Positions 1 through 9,794 of a stretch of 64,000 nt of DNA are shown in pieces. The notes below the pieces were generated by a model. That model ran no database searches. It saw only the letters and a list, made by a program, of their open reading frames with translations, and was not told where the DNA came from. The stretch's first letter is position 1. Each line of letters starts with the position of its first letter. The position numbers and the translations under genes are program-made. Source of the stretch: Punica granatum (taxonomy: Eukaryota; Streptophyta; Magnoliopsida; Myrtales; Lythraceae); the NCBI RefSeq assembly GCF_007655135.1, contig NC_045133.1:27377845-27441844 (forward strand), read 5' to 3'.

Positions 1-1560
1 AACGTCGCCAAATGTCTCCCTCTCTCCCGACCTTATTGGATATGTCACCATAAATGTACATGGAGCGACCACTTTATGGTCGGGAAAAGTCTATTTTATT
101 TCAAATGTTTTTGTATTCACAACTAACAGTATGCTAGTAATATGCTGCTTGTAGGAGTAAAGAATAAAAAGGGAAATCAGAGGGTCGTCAAACAGTACGT
201 ATGTGCAGTCTATTCCAACCAAAAAAAAAAGGTCACGTTAAGTGAGACTTTACCCAACCCAAATTTTCAAGTCGGCCAAGCAAGGTCTATGACGACCCGT
301 AATGGGTCGACCTATACCTAAACATATCAAAGTCGACCCATCTTTTTTGAGTTAGACAAACAACCCCTATGTCTCCCTCTTTTTATTTATGTTTGTCTTT
401 ATCTTTCTCCTTTGCTTCCCGCAGCACACTGGAGCTCTAAGCCTCAGTCCCCTTCAGCACGTCTTCTTTCTTTCTCTCAGCCTCCAACTCTACTCAGAAA
501 ATGTGTTTCCCTTTCGACATCTTAGGCCTGCTGACGTTAATTGATTGATGTCCATGAGCTCAGCTCGTTGTCCTTCTCGACTAGCACTGTAATGGCTTAT
601 CATCAACTCCTCCATAAGATCTATTGCCGTCATTTCCATGGTTGTCGCCCTCATTTGCCTCCTCTTCTCTACTACCACAAGTCTGATGCCTACTTGAAGA
701 TCAACTTGGGCCTCGCATTCTTCATGGCGGCCCCTCTTATCGTCCCCATCATGGAAGTTGTGTACATAAAGGGCTGGTTCAGATTACTTTAAGTGGCTTA
801 TTGCTTCACTAATTCTTCTTCAATTTTTCAACTTACTAAATTTTCTGGATTTAGGGTGTTGTTGTAGCTTCAATTTCAACCTTTTTTCAATGGTATAACT
901 ATTATTTGGTAAAATTTTCTGGTGAATACAATGTAATAGGTCAACAGCATGTTTCGAGGTTGGATTATTGGGGTTAATTAGATAAGTTCATAAGGCATTT
1001 AGACGTACTTTGATTGCATGTGATTTCATTTGCTCAGTATTAGCTATTCATTATTTTGTTTTGATTTTTGCAATTGGATGTAGATGGGGAGTTTGTGATA
1101 ATACTTAGAATGCATGTTCTTGAGAATTTATCTACAGAAAAGTGAAGAGGAGGAACAAACATTGAAGGATAACATGTTCTAGTTGCAAAGCTTTAGAGAC
1201 AAAGGACAAGAATTGAGTGAAGGAAAAAGTTCAAAGAGAATAAGAACTACGTGTAAATTTGTTTTCACATGTATTTGGCTTTGTAAGGCCTTGTAACCGT
1301 AGGATTCATAAATTATTTTGTAATGACTTTGGGCATAATTATTCAGGTTGCAATTCGATTCATGTGTAGATATATTTTTTCATATCGCAATTATGGCACA
1401 ACTTCTTGATAGAATCTAAATGCCAATGTGCATTCTCGTATACTGATGACAAGCTAATAATACACTAGTAACATGCTGACAATGACACCCATTATTTGTG
1501 CATGTGGACTGACAGCAGGCTATTAGCTTGTTGTCAGAGAACGTTCTATATAAACATGTA
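1..1560. other. Spacer, no gene recognised
   Basis: I see no supportable gene here. A plus-strand frame of about 80 codons at 541-792 has no recognisable domain and is probably chance. Short palindromes built on cgacc/ggtcg occur at about 64-83 and 293-309 and link this stretch to the palindrome-rich block at 1.56-1.98 kb. Confidence 0.6.
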
Positions 1561-1975
1561 TCATGCTAGGCGACCCTTCAAAGGTCGGCCAAGACAAGGA
1601 TGTCATGACCCAAAACATTGGGTCGGCCCAAGTAAGGCTCTCCTGACCCAAATTAGGTTGGTCCAGGTTTGCTTAGGGTGACTGCAAATTTTGGATCAGC
1701 TCTAACCATGACTTTCTCAATCCGAATTGGGTTGGCCCAAATTCCCCTTGGGCAACCCAAAATATTGGGTTGTCTCAAGATAGTGCACGGGCCAAATATC
1801 ACTTTAGCCGACCCATCGATATGGGTTGTCTTTGGTCGGGTCTATGGCTATCCATGTGAAAATGGGTCGCCGGGTCTATCATGACTGTACTTGAGGCGAT
1901 CCCTTTTAATGGGTTGGAAGATCAGTCGAAAGACCTATGGCGACCCAATAGTGGGCCGCCTCAGGAACATTCTCT
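1561..1975. repeat. Palindrome-rich GACCC/GGGTC block
   Basis: Over about 400 bases the words gaccc, aaccc, gggtc and gggtt recur every 15-40 bases, often as imperfect inverted pairs around an AT core. Examples are at 1607-1624 (gacccaaaacattgggtc), about 1754-1771 and about 1812-1828. No frame through it looks coding. It may be a degenerate satellite or part of a decayed transposon. The same word pair also occurs near 293-309. Confidence 0.6.
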
Positions 1976-1999
1976 TGTAGTGTTGGTTAATTCACTTTC

Positions 2000-2045
2000 T
2001 TATATATATATATATATATACACATATATATATATATATATATAT
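2000..2045. repeat. (TA)n microsatellite
   Basis: An almost uninterrupted TA run broken by one CACA. Similar short TA tracts lie near 2738-2758, 5672-5690, 5889-5914 and 6898-6912. Confidence 0.9.
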
Positions 2046-2227
2046 CTTCAAAAGTTTGCTGACATTATTTTACATTCCTTTCTTAGAAAATATTTCCTAT
2101 GATTTGATTTACTAAAATATTTTGCTACCATTTATATTTCTTAAATTTAGTTGTTTATATTTCTTATATATATTTTTTTGTTTTGATAGTTTCTCCTTCT
2201 TATATTAATTTAGCCACAGTCATCGAT

Positions 2228-2333
2228 GGTCTGTCTACCGATCAACTGATCAATACTACAATGAAAGACGGGGGGATGGCTGTGGTCTGTCTACTGATCA
2301 ACTGATCAATACTACAACGAAAGACCAGGGGAC
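2228..2333. repeat. 56-bp tandem duplication
   Basis: The segment starting ggtctgtctac at 2228 is repeated at 2284 with few changes, covering the gatcaactgatcaatactaca core. No gene is associated with it. Confidence 0.8.
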
Positions 2334-2414
2334 CAGGGGACCCAGGGGGGAGGACAGAGCAGAGAATTGGGCATATCATACTAATAACTCTCATATCATA
2401 TCATAATAAACTAA

Positions 2415-2647
2415 CAGCCTGTTTGTTTTGGGAGTTAAAATCACTTTGATTTTAACTTTAACTTTAACTCAACACACTACACAACAAAAATACACATTTC
2501 CAAGTAAAAAATTTTAACTTTAACTTTAATTCAACACATTATATAATAAAAACACACGTTTCCTAAGTCAAATTTATAATCTCAACTTATTTGTCCTTTT
2601 CCACAATCAAAATCAAAATTATTTTAACTCTGAATTCAAAAACACCC
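2415..2647. mobile_element. Tourist-like MITE (PIF/Harbinger type), 233 bp
   Basis: Imperfect terminal inverted repeats: the left end (CAGCCTGTTTGTTTTGGGAG...) matches the reverse complement of the right end (GGGTGTTTTTGAATTCAGAG...), both running into AGTTAAAA. TAA flanks both sides (2412-2414 and 2648-2650). A 3-bp TAA/TTA duplication with GTTTG-containing ends is typical of Tourist-like MITEs. Related copies lie at 4614-4864 and 46758-46888. Confidence 0.75.
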
Positions 2648-2650
2648 TAA

Positions 2651-4613
2651 ATATCTTGTTTGATGTGAACACATGTCAAACACATTAATTTTTGTTTTAT
2701 TTTATTTTTTTTGATATTGGTTTATAATTATAAGACATATATATATATATATATATATAACTTAGTTGGATATTTGCCTTATTAATTAATGTAGGATTAT
2801 AATGCTAATTTGGAAGGACAACAACTTGGGTTGTGTGTTTCTGAGGTATAAATAGGATAAATTAATATATTACTTTTATAGAGGTTTATTATTTACCATA
2901 TAATTTAGCGCTTCAATGGTTCTAAAAAGAATCATTTTAATAATAATAGCAGTATGGTGCTTGCATTTCAACTCCCGCGCCACAGTCTGCCTTCCTCCCG
3001 TCCACGGTCTGCCTTTCCTCCGTCCACAGGTATCATCCTTTCCTCCCGAGCCAGAGATCTGCCTTTGTCATTAACTGTTTTTAGTTAGTTAAGATTTTTT
3101 TGTATTCTGCAGATATATATGAAAATTTGTAATCTTTTAAATGTTTAGCTAAATTTCTAATTTTGCAAAAATTAATTAATGAATTCACTACGTAGCAAAT
3201 ATTGTAATTAGGATGTATGATAGAAATTAAAATGTAATTTTAATTTATTTGATGAAAAAAAATTTACATAAAAAATTATATTGTAATTAGAATATCGTAA
3301 TTGATGAAAATTAATGAATTGTTAATTTTTTGAAAATTAGAATATCGTAAGTAAAAATTCTATGAAAATTTAGCATATAATTATATAATTGCTAAATTAA
3401 TCTGATGAAAAATAATAAGTTTATTTGATAAAAAATGTGAAATTGCCTAATTATAATATTTCATGTTGTATAGGTTCGTCGATTGTCCGAAGTCTCCCTT
3501 ATATTGGTTGCTAAGCAACATTGAAGGTATAATATTCGAATATTACGTCTACATATAATAAATGTGTAGTTTTAACTGAAACTTTAATGTTAAGTCAGAT
3601 TGATTGTACATGACTCTAGTTTAGTTGCCATTTTAGAATTGTGGAGAAGGAGAATAGATTTGGGGAAGTGGTTGAGCCTTCCCATTATGGATTTGGTTAT
3701 GTTTGTATTGTTCGTTGTGACGTAATAAGGAGATATGAATATTAGTAATTATTTGTGCCTTTGTGATCGACTGATTATAAATTGATTTGTTGTCCACTGT
3801 TTGTATATGCACTCGATAAATGAATATCCCTCCACATTGGGAATGTATGTACAATAGGAATAATCTGAATCGTAGAGGAATTAGGCATGAATTTATTGAT
3901 GGAGTGAAATAAAAATAATTTTAAAAGAATTCCACCGAATATAAACCATGTTTCTCGTGCATAAGCTGCGATTTTCTGGTAGGTTTGCAGGTACTGTCTC
4001 GAGACTGCTCTACAATATGGCGATTTTGAAAACAACTTGTACTATTTATAATGTACAACAAAGAATCCTAAAGATGTAATTTGATTTTCTAAAAGTTTTG
4101 TAAGATTCTAATTCCCAAAATATTTTTGGTAAATAATTTTGTAATCTATTAGATTATATAAAAGTTTTACAGTCTTGGTCTATTTCTATATATATTATAC
4201 TAAAAAATAAAAATGGGTCCATCTATATACCGCAGCGAGTTGGGAAGTTTTTCCCAACCGTTGCCATTCTTTTTATTATTATTATTATTTTTTAATTCTT
4301 TTAATTTTCAAAATTTTTGCCAATTTGTTCTTATTTATATTTTTTTTGTGTGCCGTCTAATATTTGGAATCTTAAAGGGTCTCGACTACTCCATATCTGT
4401 GAAGGATCGGTCCACTAATAAGTGAAACTCTCTCATTCGTAAATTATATCTTACTTACAAGGAAGAGATAACAATCCACCTAAGAAAACCCACGTTAATT
4501 GCGGCAATTTAAATTTTAATTGAAGTTATTTGAAAGTAATTACCTCAAAATGACACCCCTCCTTTTAAAATAAGACCACTATCCCTACTTTTGCTTATGT
4601 GACAAATGAGTTA
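2651..4613. other. AT-rich spacer, no gene recognised
   Basis: Very AT-rich, with no convincing coding frame or homology. A short pyrimidine-rich patch near 2975-3065 repeats the word ctgcctt with cctcccg/cctccgt. Otherwise nothing is seen. Confidence 0.6.
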
Positions 4614-4864
4614 CAGTGCGTTTAATTTCAGAGTTAAAGTTTTGAATTTGTAACTTTGATTTTGATTATAGAAAAAGACAAAAAAAATGTAGGGTCTGTG
4701 GACCCCACCAGTTTTGTTGTGTAGTGTATGTGATTGTATATTGAATAATATATGGGGCCCATCAATTTGAAATTGATTTTGGAAAAGTATGTTTTGTTGT
4801 GTAGTGTATTGAGTTAAAGTTAAAGTTAGAATTTTAAACCGCGACTCTGAAACCAAACAGAGCG
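4614..4864. mobile_element. Tourist-like MITE, 251 bp
   Basis: The left terminus (CAGTGCGTTTAATTTCAGAG at 4614) matches the reverse complement of the right terminus (CGCTCTGTTTGGTTTCAGAG ending at 4864). TTA is duplicated at 4611-4613 and 4865-4867. The interior carries the aactttaacttt and ttgttgtgtagtgta words seen in the other copies. It has no coding capacity and would depend on a PIF/Harbinger transposase supplied elsewhere. Confidence 0.8.
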
Positions 4865-4949
4865 TTATTGTCCGTCCACAACTGTCTGACATTGCACTCA
4901 ACATGATTATTTTAACTTAGAAAGAAGAAAAGTAAAAAAGAAAAAACTA

Positions 4950-5097
4950 CGAGGGGAGGATGGGCACAATGGGGCTCCTTGTCGGCTTTCGGCAACCAGC
5001 CTCCCACAAATGAGGTCCTTGGAAACCTCTTGGGCCTCCGGTGATGTCGCCTTGGGGGCGGTGGCCGAAGGGCAGCCCCCTGTCCCTACCGCCTCCA
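4950..5097. other. Isolated GC-rich island
   Basis: About 150 bases of clearly higher GC content (gggaggatgggc, ggcctccggtgatgtcgcc, gggggcggtggcc) inside very AT-rich DNA. No recognisable protein is encoded. It may be a transposon fragment; a GC-rich insert of similar character lies at 31.45-31.59 kb. Confidence 0.5.
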
Positions 5098-6180
5098 CTT
5101 TCTCATCTTTACGAAGTCATAAATTCCTTTGTCATTTTTAAATTTTTTCATTACTATAATATGATATCTTCAACAATTTGAAAAAGTTATTCCATCCAAA
5201 AATATCGCGCTTACGTTTTTTACCATTATAATTGACATTTTTCAATCTGTTAATATTTGCACTTTCATATTTATCAAATAATTTTTTAAAAAAATTTCCC
5301 GTTTTCTCTATAACGTTCTAATCCTTTATATATTTTCTTAGAATGAGTTATCATTTTTTCTGAGTACTAAAAAAATTGTCTTGCAACTATATTTTGTTTT
5401 CTTATTTTTTCATCAACAAATTTAGTCAATAATCATATTATAATTGTGGTACAGATTACAAATTTTTATAACAATAATTTTCAGACTACATAAAAATCAT
5501 GACATATCATAATAATTTTCTTTTTATTAAAGATGCTAGATAAATTCTTTCTTATAGTTCAATATCGTAAGGATTGCCGGTCATAAGCGACTAATGAAAT
5601 AAAAATAATTATTTAATCATTAAAAAAATTGGACAAAATATAAAGGGATATTAAATTTCTTATCAGCTAACATATATATATATATATATCAATATACTTT
5701 GTAAGAAGTCTAAAATTATAGTAATAATTAAAAGCACATGATTTATTGCAATATATTGAGGTTGCATGTTGTATCGAACATTGCACGAACTAGAGTTACA
5801 ATATTATTAGTTGAAAAAGTTTCGTCCTGTGGCAACGCACGGGCACTCAGCCCTAGTATATATAAATACCGCAGCAATATATAGATATATTTATATATAT
5901 ATATATATATATATACCAGTTGCCTCTATCTCCATATATATGTGTGTGTGTAGTTTTGGCCTTACTTTTTTCTACCCGCTAGCATCAAACCCAAAAGATA
6001 TCTATATATATGAGCTGCCTCTATCGATAAAACAAAAGATTTTGTTCGGAAGATTTTATAGGTAATTTTATAATAGAAAATAAAAAACTAAAATTTTAAC
6101 TCATAGAAATATATATATATATATATACAGATATATATAAATGTACATATTTTTAGAATCTCTTCCATCTGCAGATGGAT
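5098..6180. other. AT-rich spacer with TA/TG microsatellites
   Basis: No gene recognised. It holds several TA tracts (about 5672-5690, 5889-5914 and 6108-6125) and a short TG run near 5941-5950. Confidence 0.6.
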
Positions 6181-6185
6181 TGCAG

Positions 6186-6541
6186 CCCATGTTCTGCTGA
6201 TCATCAGAGTTCTTCAAACCGGTATGGTTTGATTAAGGATATTTTTGGTTTAAAAAAAGGTTATTTTCTCTTATTAAGGTGCGGACGAAGATAGAGAGCT
6301 GTTGATCATCAGAGTTCTTCAAACCCGGTATGATTTGATTAAGATTATTTTCTCTTATTATTTCAATCAATTGGTCTTGCCCTTCGTTCAAGGTGTTTGG
6401 ATGAATTTCCGAGCACGATTGATCCGGTAAAGGACAGAACTTTGCAGATCATGTTACAGGAAGTTGCAGGAAGCTCTCGCAAACGAAGAAGGAGCGGTGC
6501 AGATCGCAGTTCGTCAAACCGGTGGGATTAGATTAGTGTTA
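6186..6541 (+). repeat. Repeated leader segment with candidate splice donors upstream of the BTB gene
   Basis: The segment 'gatcatcagagttcttcaaaccGGTATG' near 6198-6225 is repeated near 6304-6330 and again, more diverged, near 6498-6522 (gttcgtcaaaccGGTGGG). Each copy ends in a plausible GT donor. With an acceptor (ttattgcag) at about 6953-6961, just before the BTB start codon, these could be alternative first exons of a spliced 5' leader. The splicing is inference; the repetition is visible. Confidence 0.45.
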
Positions 6542-6971
6542 TTTTTGGGCAAAAGAAAGCTTTTCTTTTTTGTTAATTGACAACGTTTATGAGAATTTAC
6601 AATTCCCTATATATATCCAATCAGACGACTTATGAGGAACCACTGATAAAGAAACTACCTATAATCTCTAATCTGCTGTGCGATTCTTTTTTTTTTTTTT
6701 CTGTGAATGCTGTGCGAAATTTAAAGAGGCTGACTTTGGCATTTAGGAAATAGTACTCTAATCTTTTTTTCTTTTCTTTTTTTTTGATAAAACGGGTTGT
6801 TCTGATTTGGAGCTTATATTTTGAGATTATTGCCGCAATCTGCCAAGGATATATCTCTAACAATCTGATTCATATCCAGTCGGTATCTTACATATTATAT
6901 ATATATATATATGTATGTATGTATATACACTCTTCCAACTCATGTGGTCATGTTATTGCAGCAGCATTGCC

Positions 6972-8252
6972 ATGGGAACAGCACAAGATCGGTTAAAATT
7001 CAATGTAGGTGGCAGGATATTCGAGACGACCAAGACCACGCTGGCAAGTGCTGGGTCTAGCTCATTCTTTTCCGCTTTGCTCGCAGATAGATGGGACTTC
7101 CAGCAGCACAACTCTGGCACTGATGAGATATTCATCGACCGGGATCTCGAGTGCTTTGGTATCCTCCTGAATCTCCTCCGCACCGGACATCTTTGTGTCC
7201 CAGATAGCATACCGAAGGATTCCGTCTGTGAAGAATCTGAATTTTATGGCCTTCAGGGCCATCTCCGGGCGGCTGTAAGAGGTAATTTGAACGGAAATCT
7301 TCTGCGGTTCTCGCATTCGGTGACGAGCCATGCCTCGGGAAAGGGGAATATGATTCGTGCTAGCCCGACCGGGGGCTTCTGCGTTGCCCATGGCAAAGTG
7401 GTGCATACATACGACGACTGGAATATAGTGGGGTATCCTCCAATATGTCTCAACAAGAACAGCCGGATTTATGATATTCTTTGGTGTGATTCACGGAATG
7501 TCATGATATCAACATCGAATAACATTGGACTGTTCAACTCAGTAACTGGGGAATTAAGCCAGTGGTTTTCAGGGATATTCCAGTCTCCTGGGCGTGTCCT
7601 TCACAAAGCTCTCTGTATGAACTCAAATAACGAGGTATTCTCAAGCGCTTCATCGGAAACCACTGGAGAGTCTGCCGGAGTAGCAGTTTGGGACCCAATA
7701 AAGAGCGTGCTGAAACGTGCTATTGATTGGGAGTTTAGAATGGTAACAAAGCTGCAATGGTTAAGTTGGATGAACTGTTTGTTCGCATTCGTTATCAAGG
7801 CCAACGGGGGTTATAAGTTTTCCTTCGTGGACCATAGGACGAAGAATGCTACCATTAACAGTGTGGACTTTGATTCATGGAAAGTCAGAGTCGTAGATAT
7901 GGCAGCGAATGAGACCAGGAATAAAATTTGCTTAATAGATGAGCACTTTAACGTGGGCATACTGGATCACCGGGTCCCGAACTGGACCGCTTTTTGGAAG
8001 AGCCAGAAGCTGGTTGGCCAGAAAGACAATAATACCCCTAAGTCAATCCATTGTCACGGGGGTCAACTGTACGCATGCACGAGGAGCAATGTGCACGTAT
8101 TCTCTGGTTCTGACCGGATCCTCACATCAAAGTTTCAGGCAAGTGGTGGTCGTGGAGGTTCGATATGTGATATGTCTATCGGTGGAGATCGCCTATTTAC
8201 ATTGCATAATGATCCGGACGTAGTCAACGTATGGGAGTCTCCTCGCACTTGA
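6972..8252 (+). CDS. BTB/POZ domain protein with KCTD-type T1 domain and C-terminal WD40/YVTN-like repeats
   Basis: A single-exon coding region of 426 residues. Residues about 7-100 (LKFNVGGRIFETTKTTL... ending near the GLQGHL stretch) are a potassium-channel-tetramerisation-type BTB domain, the class used as substrate adaptors of CUL3 E3 ligases or for homo-oligomers. The rest resembles the degenerate beta-propeller found in plant BTB/POZ proteins with WD40/YVTN-like repeats (Arabidopsis At5g41330, At2g24240 type). I chose the ATG at 6972 because the homologous part begins MGTAQDRLKF, it lies just after a likely splice acceptor (ttgcag, about 6961), and the extra in-frame residues upstream are microsatellite-derived. 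No signal peptide or membrane segment is seen. A short duplicate of its first codons lies near 52.3 kb on minus. The target substrate is unknown. Confidence 0.88.
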   Translation: MGTAQDRLKFNVGGRIFETTKTTLASAGSSSFFSALLADRWDFQQHNSGTDEIFIDRDLECFGILLNLLRTGHLCVPDSIPKDSVCEESEFYGLQGHLRAAVRGNLNGNLLRFSHSVTSHASGKGNMIRASPTGGFCVAHGKVVHTYDDWNIVGYPPICLNKNSRIYDILWCDSRNVMISTSNNIGLFNSVTGELSQWFSGIFQSPGRVLHKALCMNSNNEVFSSASSETTGESAGVAVWDPIKSVLKRAIDWEFRMVTKLQWLSWMNCLFAFVIKANGGYKFSFVDHRTKNATINSVDFDSWKVRVVDMAANETRNKICLIDEHFNVGILDHRVPNWTAFWKSQKLVGQKDNNTPKSIHCHGGQLYACTRSNVHVFSGSDRILTSKFQASGGRGGSICDMSIGGDRLFTLHNDPDVVNVWESPRT

Positions 8253-9740
8253 TATATGGAAGATGAGCTGAACTCATTGTTTTTTGTTTTCTTTTTTTTT
8301 TTCCCTAATTAATCACACATACCATAGAATCTTTTGGATACTACGGTGATCCCCAATTGAAGGCAATACAAATTTTTTTAATGGACTTCCTAGGTTTCTT
8401 AAGTTTTTTAATATTCGTAACTATTTTTAATAAAAAATATTTTAAAAAAGATATGTCATCGTAAAATTTGATTTTTTGATTTCTTTAATTTTTATAATTT
8501 ATATATTATTTAACAATCTTGAATTTTTAAATGTGAAAGTTAATATTTCATCTCAGATAGCTTTGGAACGCTTCGTTTCTGAATGAAATTTTCTTGATAT
8601 TTTGAGATTTTAAAGTTTAAAATTATCTTTGATTATAAAATTAGCAACAAAATCTTCTGAAATAATATTCCATTAAAAAATTGATAATATCATAAAAATT
8701 TTTGGATACTACGATGAGATCTAATTGAAAGCAATATGAATTTTCAAAATGAATGCTCTCACAGTCGGAGGATGCCATTTTCGACAGAAAAAAGCATTTT
8801 CCTTATTGTAACCTATGTTTGTTTGAGTCCAACATCAATGAGACGACATAGAGTTTTGATCGAAATGCTAGAAGGCTGCCACACGTGTACAGGATTATTT
8901 ACTTTGTTTTCCACCTTTAAATTCTTCCGCGAAGTCTCCTTGCCTAGGAGGATTTTTTTTTTCATGTAATATTGTCCGAGCAATTTTGTAATGTATTTCT
9001 TTTTGTTGTAAATGAATTCTCACGATTTCTGAAGGGAGAAAAAAAAAAACAAAGGGTCCAACAGGAGCACATGAGGAAAAAGAAGAGCATTAGAAGCCGA
9101 CTTTGCTTATTACTTACGCGATGGTGTCCCAGTCGAATTGACTGTCATCAATATTTAAATGAAAGTGAAAATTTTCAATTATCAATTATCACGCTCTTAC
9201 ATACTGATTATATTCTTAATATTTGTTTATAATTTTAAAATTCACCGAACCGATACATATAGAATCTGAAAAGATTCATTTAACTTGAAAAGTATCATAT
9301 CTGGCTTTTTCAGTTTTTATATTTAAATTAAAATTAATTATCATTTGGAACCTCCATTATTTATTTATTATTATTATGAATTTATGAGTATACAGGAGCT
9401 AGAAAGGTAAGAATTTACATCAATTGAACAGCAGATTCCCTCCTCAGCAGAGAGAGAAAGTAGAGAGAGAGAAGAATCTTTTTTTCTAATCCGACTCAGC
9501 TTCCTTTCTTTCTTCTGCAATCTGCTTAACGTCTATAAATTCCCACTTCGGGTCTCCCATTGGGATCCCACAGTCCCATCTGCCTCCGACTCCGAGTCGT
9601 AGTCATCTTCTTGCGATCGCCATTGTTGCGGTCGGGAGCTGAAACCTTAATCAGCGTCCACTGTTGGGTTCGTGTGAAAAGTGTATAGTTTTTTTTTATC
9701 AAAAGGTTCCTCGGAGACATCGAAAGGGGGAAATAGGAGA
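8253..9740. other. Spacer between the BTB gene and the PEPC relic
   Basis: AT-rich with no gene recognised. The last 250 bases (about 9430-9790) are pyrimidine/purine rich with a GA microsatellite (9745-9764) and look like the promoter and leader of the former PEPC gene. Confidence 0.6.
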
Positions 9741-9794
9741 TAACAGAGAGAGAGAGAGAGAGAGTGAGTGTGTGTTGAGAGACATAGGTGATCG

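Noticed and set aside
2000..2102. ORF reading through the TA microsatellite as YIYIYIY
   Set aside because: Pure dinucleotide translation; no coding signal.
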